Assembly (NCBI GenBank): GCA_028829895.1
Contig: CM054184.1
Span: 23,353,701 to 23,417,700, forward strand
DNA length: 64,000 nucleotides
DNA from: Sinotaia quadrata
Lineage: Eukaryota; Mollusca; Gastropoda; Architaenioglossa; Viviparidae
Reading direction: 5' to 3'
Below are positions 24,801 to 38,355 of this stretch, in pieces; position 1 is the stretch's first letter, and the number at the start of each line of letters is the position of its first letter. The notes beneath the pieces are model-generated. The model was not told where the DNA came from and made no database searches. It worked only from the letters and a program-made list of their open reading frames with translations. The translations under genes and the position numbers were made by a program.

Positions 24801-27800
24801 TAAAACATAATATTGAACTTGTTGAATCCATGGAGCTTGATTTTATTTCCCACACAAAATATACTTTTTACCTTAAAAATATCACAAATTATATATCAAT
24901 ATTGAAATGTCACTCTTTATCAGTAACCACATACTTTCTACTTCTAAGATGAATTCATTCACTTGAAACTATAAAATCACAACATAATTCCTATTTTAAT
25001 CTACAACATTCCTTATGTGTCCAGTATACACACTTCATTTATAGCAATGATTTCACTTCAAACATATACTAATTGTGTGTCTGGTATACACACTTCATTT
25101 ATAGCAATGATTTCACTTCAAACATATACTAATTGTGTGTCTGGTATACACACTTCATTTATAGCAATGATTTCACCTCAAACATACACTAATGTGTCTG
25201 GTATACATACTTCATTTATAGCAATGATTTCACTTCAAATATATATTAATTATATGTCTAGTATACATACTTATTTATAGCAATGATTTCACTTCAAACA
25301 TATACTAATTACAAGGTGATTGTTTTATTATCCATGGGCAATGCTCAGGTTTGCAAATTAACCCTGCCAATAAAAAGATTGATCAAGATAAAATGTGCAA
25401 CAGTGAACAAACTCCTACAAACAAGAAATTTTCTATGTATTGTAAGTTCTCCTAAATGCCAGCATACATAAGATATATGGGTCTTAAAGCTTTTAAAGCT
25501 AAAGCCTAAACTATTCTACTTAACCAGTAACAAATCTCAGGAATGAGATAATAAATATCCAGTAGCATATCCTAAGAGTTATGTCCCTTTAATATCCCAA
25601 AAGTAGGATATGATAGGATAAAGCAGTAACGCTGGGGGAGTCAAAGTGAATGCTTGTTTGGTATTTAGAAAAAATATTTTTATGTAGTAAATTCCTTTTG
25701 GTATTGTATAACCAGATAAGCAGAGGTATTTCTCTACACTATAAAGTTATAAATATTATTCACAAATACATGAAAACTGCTATGAAAAAAATGCTGCTTA
25801 TGAGAGTCAACAGTGCAGACTGGGGAACTGTAACTACACTTTGGAGGAATCAAAGGCTTCTATCTTGCAGACTAAACCTAGATAAAGAAAAGTTTATATT
25901 TTCTATCCCAAACCTCCTCCAAGGCTTACAGTCCTACAGAACTCTAAGCTGGATGAAACTGCTCAGATTTTGTGGTTGAGATAAATTTGAGCATGCATAT
26001 AAAATGAAAGAATGCATATAATATATAATACATATGAAACTTGTCTTAATCAAAATGACAATCTGACTAGAAATACTTGTACTCTGGAAGACTTGGGCAG
26101 AAATGTTCTGCTGATTGTATGATGGAAAAACCACTTGCTCCGTGTGCGTGCGTGTGTGTGTGTGTAGTGTATTATAAAATTATGTCTGGGGATTTGGGCA
26201 GGGCTAAGTAAAAACTATGCACAGATTTTGATGAGACTTTTACTGTTGCATATCCTAGGCCCTTTGCTATATAACAGAGGTGCACAAACTTTTTAGGCCA
26301 GAGGGCCAAATTTCCAATTGATAGTGCGTGGAGGGTTGCCATATGGATGGCTCAGTAGAAAAAAACAACACAAATAATGAAATAATGTGCTTTGCATTCG
26401 TAATAATGGTAGCATCCAAAAGTCCTCCGGGGGTCGCAAAGAGCCCTGTCTTGGGCCGCATGCGGCCCATGGGTTGTGCACCCCTGCTATATAACATCAT
26501 GCTATAAGGGAGCTTTCCAGTAGCCCTAAAACTATGAAAATTGTAAGGAACTTGCTGTAGCTTAATACATGACCTAAAACTATGAAAAGAGTAAAGCTTG
26601 TGCACAGGATATGGCTTAATACACAATGTGAAATGGCAGGGCAGGCAATAAATAGCAGTACACACAGCAACAAACACTTGACTCAACAGGCTTCATTCAA
26701 ATACACTGATTGATCTCTTCTATTTAACTTTCACTAACACCAGTACTACAAGGATCATTCTACCAGAATGGGAGACTGATGGCAGTAAGGCTCCAAAAGC
26801 ACAGACAAATACAAGCTCCCACCAAACAAACCACACTCACCAAAAGGACAACACGCTCTTCATCTTCAATCTCAACGCATACAGGTAAACAGATGCTACA
26901 CCAATTACTCCAGTTCCCAAGGGCACAAAGGATGGTGGATCTCAAACCTGCTGGCCTTATGCCTATGGTTTAAAAAAATAAATACAAAAATAAAAATCAT
27001 GCTATGGTATTGGACCACAACTGAAGCCGGCAGAGGTGACTCAGAAGCCAGACAATGTGCACATCAAATTTGAAACCAAATTTCAATCTACCCTTAAAAT
27101 AAAAATTGGCATACTAACACATCAGGTTTCCATAACAATTAGATATTAAAAAACAAACACATATGTATTATGGTTCTTACCTGGCAATAAAGAAAAACAT
27201 ATCATAAAATAATTTTACTCTAAGCAATATATTCTGAAAACCAACGTTTACATGAACAAAACCTCAGGAAAATATCTAGTACAAAATAAATCTGAATAAT
27301 CATACTGAAACAAGACTATTTTCTGATAAAATAGACAATGCCATTAAAGCTTATCTATATTATATTAATACATAATTTAGGCTTGATCTCTTTTTGAGGA
27401 TGCATTGCCAAATTAAGAGCTAACCACACAGCATAATGTAACCCACCAAAATACAATATTTACTACAGCCTAAAATCTAATACTCAGAAATGCAATCTGA
27501 ATGAATCTACAAAGCATCCACAGTGAACAGAGGCAAGAGTGAATCCACAAAACACCCACAAAACACGGAAGCAAGAGTAAATCCACAAAGCATCCACAGT
27601 GCACGGAGGCAAGGGTGAATTCACTAAGCACCCACAGTGCACGGATGTAAGAGTGAAGTATCTTCAGTGCAGTGTTCAGAGCAATCCACTATATATAACT
27701 GCACTCCCACATGAATGCACTTTATTTTCATTAGGGCTACTGGTGAGCTCCCTTATATAGCAAAATGACTCTAGGGCACTTAGGTATACAACAGTAAAAG

Positions 27801-30800
27801 TCCAATCAAAATCAGTCCAGTAGTTTTTGAGTTAGCCTTGGTCAAACAAATAGACATAAGAATTTTTTACATATAGTGAGAGAGAGATTGACTCAAGTGC
27901 CATGATCTAGATTTCAATTTGCTTAGTAAAAATGACTCACTCATAATGTAGGTGGAAGATTTTTTTCGCGGGTGAGACCATCTTTGAAACAACTTGCACA
28001 TTCTCATTTTACTTTAAATAATATTATAAAATAAATCAGTACAGCTTTTGTTTAAACTAACAAAATAGCTTCAGAATTGCTTTTGAAAAGAAATATACTA
28101 CTCTTTCATTTAATTAAAGAATGTATTCATAACTTACAAAAATGATTCTATGTAACCTTGATTTGAATATGTGAATGTGCAACATACCAGATTTTGCAGG
28201 AATATACCCCTCATTTCTGAACCATTAAAACAAAAAATGTATTTAGTAAGTAAAGATATGATACTAAAAATAATTGTTGACAAGATCTATGAGATATTAG
28301 GTCAAAAGTGAATAGTAGAGCTGATCTTACCAAAATTAGTTGCTTAACCCATTCCCTGACGGAAGTATGTTTTTCCTCATTGGTTTGTATATTATGGAGG
28401 GACATTTTTCAACACTGCTCTCTTAATTACATAGGCATGAATTTCCACACAGCTTTCTCTATTACATAAGCTCATGTGAGCACATCTATTTTCAAAAGCA
28501 GATGATCTTTTACATAACACCAAATTGAGGCTGATTTTGAAGCCAATCTGAATTTTGTTCATTTTCAAATCAGTTTTGACAACAACCTGCATTGCTTATA
28601 AAAAAAGAAAATTTTTAAAAAAAAGTTTTTACCCACACTGGCTTCATTTGTGCCATATGCTAATCAGAAAATAGCAGTCACTTGTCACAGCAGTCCTGAG
28701 CAATGTTAACTGTTCAGTCCCATTGATTTTTCTTCAATCTAGTAAAGAAGGATCATTTTAAAGGTTTCAGATGCAGGCATATCGTGATATGAATAGTGAT
28801 AGTGAGAATGAGTGATATTGTTTTTAATTAGGACAAAGACAGTAGCCAGGTAGACTCCAACATGGAAGTAGATTCAGACCCTCGGATCCAAAATGTCAAT
28901 GAATGGGCTGCACACATATCTTCATACACCATTTATTGTCAATTATTTTAATTTGGCTAGTGCAGGAGTTGTGTTTCCAGATGGATTTGATGTTATGACT
29001 GCAACAGTATTTGATTATTTCTTTTGTTATTTCCTGATGTGCTATTGGTACACATCGTCCAAAACACTAAGAGATATACTGTATTACTGTATTTCAACAA
29101 GGTGCCTGTACATGCCAACTTTGAGGAGACAACACTAGCAGAGATGAAAGCATATATTGCATGCAATGTTGGCATAATATCGATCTTTGCCAGAAATCAT
29201 TTTATCAGTCTTACTTCATACCTTCATGTATGTGACAGATAGGCAGAGCCAACCAGAGGAGATCCAAACTTTTACCTCTTATACAGAGTGAAAGAAGTGA
29301 TATACACTCTGGCAACTATATTTGCTGCTACAGTCATACCTGGACATCATTTGGCAATAGACGAATCAATGATTCGTTTTACAGGGTATCTTGTGTATTT
29401 ATAATATATGCCATCAAAACCAGTAAAGTGTGATACTCTGCATCAGTGACACTGCATATTTGTGCAAGTTGGAAATTTACCTAAGGGCATGAAAATCTCC
29501 AGCCAGTGCTTAATGGACTTGATCAACATGTCACAAAGTTGTAAGCAGATTTAGACTTCACACACAGTTATTTCTTTTGACTATTTTTTACACCTCCCAA
29601 ATTTATGGAAGATTTGCTCAAGAGAGAGGGGGCTGTATACCTGTGGAACTATAAGACAGCAGAGAAAAGGTTTTCCCCAAGAGCTGAAACAAGTGCCAAA
29701 TCTACAAGGTGAAAGCAAAATTCTGAAGAAGGGAAACAGTAATCTGACCACACTAGTGAGACAGGATAAAAAGCAAGTGGCCATCCTATCAACCTTCAGA
29801 CACATTGGTCTCAATGGTGCTCGTCAACCTGTTCTCCAGCCTCAAGCCCTCTTTGACTACAATGCTCACTTGAATGGGGTGAAATTTCATGACCAGAAGA
29901 CAATGAAGTACGACTGTGGGTGGAATCCAAGGCCTGGAAATTCATTTTTTGGTTTCTAGTAAATTCTGCCATCACAAACACTTTCATACTTTATGACCAG
30001 GCTTCAACTGAAGTCAACCAATGCAAACGTTTTTCTCATCTTCATTTTCATCCTCAATGCTGGATTCAGTGCCAGAAAATGACAGCATTCTTTAGTTGTG
30101 AGAGCACTGTCCTGCGATGATGAAAATGTGCAAGGTCATGTCAACATCAAGATGCCCAAGAGAAACTGCTGCAAGTTATCATCTCAAGCAACAAGTCCTC
30201 AAGAATACAATTTTTGGTTGTGTTCAGTGTAATAACATAAATTTATGCAAAGAATATCATGCCCCATACCACCAATAAACTGCAAATTGTTAGTACACTA
30301 ACATATATCAAAAGTAAAGGTGTTCATATAAATCTTCAGTATCACTAATTCATAACCCATTTCTATAGCTAGTTAAAAAATCTAAATTATTAATTAATAA
30401 TAAGTGACAACGAAGAAGATATGTTTTTGCTTTTTAGAAAAAGTGATACTGAAACCAACTGAATGGAACAATCATTGATCAGCACATTGCAGCAAATCGG
30501 TGAATCTGTAGGAGCAGATGACTCTATTGTACCAGAGTGGAGTAGAGATTTTTGTGCAGAAATTAACTTTCAAATGCAAATAAAAAATAAAAAAGCATTG
30601 AGGCAGTGGCTGTTTTATGTGTTAGATAAAAAAAAATTTTTATAATAACTGCAATTATTAAGTTTTAAAACAGGAAGTATTTAAACTGCAGTATTTCTTA
30701 TTATTACAAAGACAAATACACTCAAACCATGAACTTATGGGACCTGCCAATATTTGGTGTACTAAACCTGTATCTGTGGTGCATGTGACCTCAACTATTT

Positions 30801-33800
30801 ATATACTGCAACCGCAAGATTGTAACTTTCAGTATTGGTAGCAGAACCAATGCACCCTCAGGCATTTGGTGCATCTCATTGGTAACAGCATTGCACATAG
30901 TTGTATTTACTACAAGAATTCATCCCATTTTAAGAGTCTATAGTTCATTTTTGCATGGTGTGACAATCTACTTCTGAAATGCACCATGCATTAAAGAAAT
31001 TTTGCTTATTATAGTTTAGCCAACACCAGTTAGATAGGGCATTAAAAGAAATACTGAATTATTGATTTTTTTTTTTTAATTTAGTTTTTAAATAGCATTT
31101 TTCCTAGAATTTATAGTACAACAATGCATTCCTAGATTTTGTTAGTTCATTTACTTCTGAGGTGAAATTGTGATTTAGTTCTTGTTATTCAGTTTGCTAT
31201 TTTATTTATTGATAAGTTAATGTATCTATGTTAATATTAAAGTTTGTCTCTCATGTTAATGTTTTAAATAGTCTGGCATTAATATTGAGAAAGTGGGGAT
31301 TTTTTTAATCTCCAAACAAGTGCAAGAGTAAATATAGCTTAATTTAAAATTTTAATAAATATATTTTTTCTTTTACTGTTTGCCCTCATTCTGCTGTTGT
31401 TGGGTGGGTAGTATTTTGTCTTAGGTGTGGTAGGTTCATCTAAACAATGTACAATCTCACTAACTGTCATGCAAGCACACACCCACATGCAGACCATTGC
31501 ATACATTTAACAAAAAATCAGAGTGACATGAGCTAAATTTTGGTTAATGGGTACCCGAATTTCTAATGCATGGGGAATAGATTGTTAGTATATGTGCCTA
31601 TCTACATATCAGCAATACAAATGATTTATCTGATGATTTTAAATAGCAAATTATATTCAGTGTTTTAATCAAATACAAAGGCCCAATTTGCCACTTTGCA
31701 CTGCAGTATATTTCATTTCATCAGTACAGTCTTTAAAGTAAAATTTTGTGTCAACATTTCAAGAAATATAAAATCATCATACTAAATTTACACATCATAG
31801 TGCATGAAAATAAGAAATATCAAATTGAATTTCACATGCCATTAATCATTTATGTCATGTATTTGAAACTAGCTATATATCTCAAATGAAATACTATGTC
31901 TTGGTATACTGATGTTAAGCAAATCACCTCCTCTTTTGTCCACTTGCCACGATTTACAATCTTCTTACTTTTCACCTGTGGCAGATTGTAGTCATGGTCC
32001 AGTGGTTCTGCATCATCTGTTTCCTCATCGCTGCTGCAGTATGCCCTTCCATCAGATCTTTATGATTATAAGAAAATCAAATTTTGATTAAAAAAAAAAG
32101 AACAGTGAACACAAAACTTTCACCACATCACACAAAATACAAATTTTTATAAGTTACTAGATCTGCGTAAAAATTGTTTATAGGATAAACCAAATTCGTT
32201 GTTTTTTTTCCCTAAAAGGTGGGGAGGGTTAAATAGGTTATTTTCAAACTGAACATGTTTCTTCAATAATTTTAAAATATTTAAAATTAGTCCTGACAAG
32301 AATGAGTAGAGATATTTTTCATCTCCAAAATAAAAAAAAAAAAATTCTTCCTCAAATAAAACTAGATGAAATCAAATAAATCTTTTATGAACTACCATAT
32401 GCAATGTAGAAATCTTAGTAGCAAATGAAACAATCATATTTCACCTTGTATACAACTTTACTGCATTCCAATATAGCCTAATTTCAAATAAAGAAATGTT
32501 TAGAAATAAATGATGGGCAATAGGTGAAGTTGAGAATGTTTTGATATTTTCATTACAATGAACCTTCATTAACTCACTAAAAAAAAAAAAATGTTTAGAT
32601 TAGTATATTTTTTTGTTTTAAAATACACTGTACCTTCAAAAAGATACCATCAGTTTCCTTCAACAAGTAATTATTATAAATCAATGCTATAAAACTCATT
32701 ACACAAAGATTCTAATATGCTGTACCATTTCTATACAAAGAATGCTTATCAGGTCCTCCTATGTATAAACTAATTAGTATGAATTAATTTGATAAAATTC
32801 ATTAAACAAAGCATTCTAATATGCTGTACTACTTCTATACAAAGAATGCTCAGTAGGTCTACATTTTCATCCATATCACATTCATAATCATTTATCATAA
32901 GCTTAATAAAATTACCTTTAATGACTGCATTTTATACAATTTTATACATTTTAACTACAATGCTGTAGTTAAAGTACATTTAGTATTGGACAAGTCAGTA
33001 TTGGATATCTATATGTATTATTAATGACTAGAAAAATATTCAAGTTACAAATTTTACAGTAAGGATACCAGATAGTATCAATGTGATTATGTTTAGGATT
33101 TTATGATAGACATATTACCAGAAGTCATAATATAACAAGATGCATGGAGACCTAAATGACAAGTGGAAATTTGCAAGTGTTAGAAATATATATCAAAATA
33201 ATTATTAATAACTGAAACTAGTGGCATATGAGAATAATCTTAAAGGAAAAAAATTAATATTTTAACATATCTTTCAACAGAAGACACATTCTTAAATATT
33301 ATTAATAATAACAAAAAGTGTGAAATTATAGAGTGGTGTGTCCAATTTTTAAATATCCATGTTTCTGTTCCACATTTCTACAATTCATATCTCAACATAC
33401 ACAAGGATGTTTATCATTAGATTTTAGTTAAGTAGAATGAACTAACCAAACTCATGCTTTCATTTGTTTTAAGTATTTAATTTTCAAAATTAACTAGATC
33501 ATGGTACTGCTTTATCTAGAAATTGTACAAGAGTGTGTTAACTGCAACTACATAAGTATTTTTTTAAACGGGCAGATTTGATTTTGCCTACCAAACACAA
33601 CTTTTGCCTGCCCAAACTAAAAAATTATTAAAATATTGAAACTATAAACGACACCTGCCATCAGGTGAGCTATTTTGTTCAGAATTAAATTGAACAATGA
33701 CTTGAAATTTGGACTGCTTTTTTATTGAGTATTTTATCTATACATATATAAACTTCTAGTATTGCTTGTTACATAACAGAATACATAGATTCTTACCAGA

Positions 33801-33806
33801 AAATGA

Positions 33807-33841
<35 letters not shown>

Positions 33842-33847
33842 TATTCA

Positions 33848-33883
<36 letters not shown>

Positions 33884-36800
33884 TTCTTCCACTTCTTCTC
33901 AGGCATGATTGTTGTCCACACAACCAATAGTATAACATAAAGTCAGCATTAAATTCTCAGCATCATACTCTATATCAGGGGTGCACAAACTTTTTAGGCA
34001 AAAGGGCCAAATTTCCCACTGATAGTGCGTGGAGGACCGCAAGTAAGAAAAAAACAACACAAATAATGAAATAATGTGTTTAATTTTCATCATTTATTGC
34101 TCTAAACTATTTATAGAATCTTTATCATGTCTTTAGGTTATGGTGTTGGCATGAATACCAAGCTGTGTGGCAAGAGAAAAATATTATTTTACTTTATTAA
34201 TGGCTCAGGTAGAACAAATGACAAATGCTTTTATTCAAAATAATTTCTTTCAGTTTTTTGAAAAAATTGTTTGGTTAATAAATGTTTTAATAAAAAAGAA
34301 AGTGTACTTTTGTGTTAAGTATTTTAATAATTTATCAAAGCAAAAAAGTCAGCTTTCACATATTTTATATTGAGGCAATAAGAAAAATCATATTCCTAAT
34401 AATATAAACTGAAAGAGTGACTGATAATTATAATTACTCAAGATTAAAATATGCATGAATAAAATCAATATGCAAAACAAAAAATACAAATACAAATCTG
34501 AAAAGTTGTGCTCTAATAATCTGAGCTCTTGATTAGAATCTTAGGAAATGTGCCTCTGGAGTTAAATAAAACTGAAAAAAAATTGTAAAATGTATTGAGA
34601 TATCCATATATATGCTTGTTGCAAAAAAAATATATATATTCATGAAATAAATTATTTGTCTAACAATGAAAAGTTCACATCTATCTTATCTTTGTACCTA
34701 TAAAATTGAATATCTGCTTGTCCACTATAAAACCTACAAATTCTCATTTTAAGCCCAACATATATATCAATGGATTTGTCTTGATGACAGGAAGCTTTTC
34801 GACTTATACCCAGAAGTCTGGACTGGGATTTAGGCTCCCAAACCACTCAACAAATTTTTCACTCAGAAACAGCTTGGGTATCATTATTAATTATGTGTTA
34901 ATCAAACATATTTGGTTTTATTAAAAAACAAAAACAAAAAACAATGACTAGAAGAAATGGAAATGTAAAGGAATCAAGCTTGACTTAACAACTAATGAAA
35001 ATGCTTGCATACATTTTTATGTCTTCACTAAATTTGCTAGTATATTTATACGAGTATATTTATACTTATAGCTTTACTAATGCTTCTATCATACCTATCT
35101 TACCTCTAGAAATTTAGTAATGTATTTTTACAAAAAAATATTACAAAGCTCCTTTACGCAATAATCTAATACATATACAATAGTGTATATTCAGCACAAT
35201 TTTGTACATAATAATAGCTATAAATTTAAAAGATAACTAATTAAATATGAATTCAATGATTTTAAATTAAACTATTAAAGAATTTCAGGTTTGTCTACTA
35301 TCAACATGGCACAATAGTTCAAAAGTGTCTGTTGCCAAACAAATGACTGATGTTTTCCAAATCCAAAGTTTTGTAATTTTACATTTCTTATATATTTTAT
35401 TTCATTGTAATTTTAAACAACTATTTTTTGGTAAAATTCTGAGCTCCATTTATTTTTGTTGCACATGAGAATCGTGTAACATAAAAGTTAATAGGTGGCA
35501 AAGCATTTCCACTCTTTCATTGTATAAATTTATATTTTAAATGTATACAATGCCAATTTATCCTCAATATAATTTCTTGAGATAAAATAAATCAACAGAC
35601 AAATTTATTGAATCATACTTGATGGATAACATGAATCTTTGTATGTTATTTTATTTATGTATGATATTCTAGTTTGCCAGCTGCCATTTATGAATGTGAT
35701 GTAACTAATTTCATAATTCAGTTTGAGCAGAGCAAGGGATTTTGACTGCAATATTATATCAATGCATTTTGTGAGTACTTCAGTTGGTAGCCACAATGAA
35801 ACAAAACTGGTCACTTTGTTAACAAAATGCTTCTCTAATTTGCTGTTATTATTTGTCTACCAGGATGTAAATAAGAAAAGGTTTTGGTGGTAGATAATCT
35901 AAAACTTAAGACAACTACACATTTTTTGTTTACTTAAAATACAATAAATAATATATAGACTTATTCCTATATTTGTCTTCTGAACACTCAACTAATTCAA
36001 ATTTCTGGTTAATCTGAATAATAATACAAAGATATTACACTTTATAGACAAAAATAACAGTCGATTTGACATAGAGTATGATTTAATAATTTTTATTACA
36101 ACTGGTGTCTATAAATAAATTACATATTTTATTATGTGTTGAAAACAATCACACTATCAGATTCAAACAATAATATGCAGCTAATTAATAGGTTATTTAT
36201 TTATTTATACATAAAGTATAATATACATTTTACATTGGTATTCTGTCATGTATCTTAAAATGTCCTATGTAATTTTGTGCTTTGTTATTTATAAATTTAG
36301 ACATCAAAACTGATCAAATTAAAGATACAAATCTACTGTCTGCACAATAAACTGAGTTTTTGCAGTGCAATTCTCAAATTTTATCAACCCTTATAAAGTA
36401 ATAGTTATAATAATAAAATAATTTTATATACTATTTATGACTTTAAAGTATAATTCAGAGTTTTAAAACTCATGTATTACAACAAACAAACAAAATAAAA
36501 TGCATTTGAATACATTGGCTTTGATACAAGATATTTTTTTTAATTTAAATTACTCTTAAAAAAGAAATGAAAGAGAGAAAACTCTGAATATGAAAGTCAA
36601 TTTGGCACTGACTGTCTATATTATTCTAGGCAGAATAGAGAGCAAGGTTTTACACTGACAAAGTGACAGTATCCATTTTATTCTTGGCAGAAATATGAGC
36701 AAGATTTTACACCGACAGTATCCACATTATTCTTGGCAAAATACACAACAACATTTTACAGTATCCACATTATTCTTGGCAGAATATAGAGCAAATTTTA

Positions 36801-38273
36801 CACAGAAAGTATCCACATTGTTCTTGGCAGAATAAAGAGCACCAGCAAGTCATTATCAAGTGCCTAATACTTGAAGTTACACCTTACAAACAATTTACAT
36901 CAAAGCTTATATAATAATAATTTACATACTCAAGTTTTCATCAATGGCATAAATTACTTTACAAATTTACATCAAAGCTTATATAATAATTATTTACAAT
37001 TAAAGTTTTCATCAATGGCATAAATATAAATATATATCACACTTTTATCTGGGTACAATTTATTTGGTTAATCATTTGCCTGTGCATGATTTTTTTTTAT
37101 TTACTGTTTGATTCATAAAATTATGCACTTACATATGTATAAATATTATTAAATTAAATAAGGTATACAAAAATACTATAGTGACTTGAGTCACTATAAA
37201 AGTATAATTAAGGTATTATACAAATCTGTAAAATACAATTTTTTTATAGAAAAATACAGAAATAAATGTGAACTATCCATGCTATTCAGTTATATGTACA
37301 TCCCATCCCTCTAACCCTAATAATCAAAAGTACATTGCGTGTGACCAAATCACTAGTATTAATAATGTCTTGGTGCAGTCATTATGAAATCATTCACTTT
37401 CATCAACTTCATACATTATTAACACTGCTAATAGTAATACAAGAAATAGTAAAGACAAAATGGTACATTTCATAGATTTCACAAGATGGTCACATAATAG
37501 TAATTATACAAATATCTTCAATAAACTGCATTTAAATTCAGACCCAGAATTATTTATTACTAATACTGGTTACTAATGAGATTATTTTTATAGGTTTTTG
37601 GCTTGTGATGATAAATATAGTGTATCATACAGTTAAGAAATGAGAAGAACCTATTTTGCACATCAACTCATTTTGATTGTTCCAGTAATTTTTTTAATTT
37701 TGAAATGCAAAGTGCATGTATTTTGTTTTTATATTACTGATGTGCAATAATTAACAACAATCACGCATAGAATCAGACATTTCTAGTTATCTAATATGAT
37801 AATCCTTAATCTAATTAATGCAATTATTAGTCATGAGTAATATAATCCATATTAAAACTATAATTGACAGAACTCATTACTGAATAATTTAAATATATAT
37901 ATATACACAAACACATATGCAAACACATTGGGTTAACAAAAGTCTGTTCTCATAGAAGCAATAAATTGTATTTAATATTTTCCATTAAAATGAATGAGTA
38001 TACACTCCAGAAGGCAGAACTGTAACTTGTGCACATACTGAGCACAATTTAGAGAGAAACAGGTGGGATAGTCTACCATAATAATCCTAATTATAATTCT
38101 TATCGTAATTTATAATTTAACTAATTAATGAATTAATACACTTATAATAAGTGTTGCCAGTCTAAGAATGTAGATTGATAGTGTATGTGTGCAAGGAGTT
38201 CAATTTGAATATTAGACGAAATAATATAAATAAAATTTATTTTTCCCTATGATAACAATTTCTGTTACATCAT

Positions 38274-38355
<82 letters not shown>

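Larger units (their letters stand above)
26176..27880. mobile_element. element with long inverted arms, left arm split by a hAT MITE
   Basis: Left arm 26176-26539 (without the nested MITE) and right arm about 27725-27880 are inverted copies: GATTTTGATGAGACTTTTACTG against GATTTTGATTGGACTTTTACTG in reverse complement, then CTATATAA, then GGGAGC...CCAGTAGCCCTAA. The outer part (TATGTCT...GGGCTAAGTAAAAACTA) also pairs. Ends and target duplication were not resolved; the central 1.2 kb holds a minisatellite and no transposase. Confidence 0.7.
22963..31927 (-). other. Myb: Myb intron 2, 9.0 kb
   Basis: The intron holds two minisatellites (23.8-24.7 kb and 25.0-25.3 kb), an inverted-repeat element with a nested hAT MITE (26.2-27.9 kb) and a piggyBac relic (28.3-30.3 kb). 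The intervals 22963-23800, 25320-26170 and 30740-31927 hold nothing that I can name. Confidence 0.85.

Noticed and set aside
25017..25280. 87-codon repetitive frame
   Set aside because: Produced by the 60-bp minisatellite.
26267..26686. 139-codon minus-strand frame
   Set aside because: It runs through the ends and target duplications of a MITE and cannot be an old gene.
30463..30645. 60-codon frame MEQSLISTLQQIGESVGADD
   Set aside because: The related copy at 20.7 kb does not keep the frame, so it is unlikely to be under selection as written.
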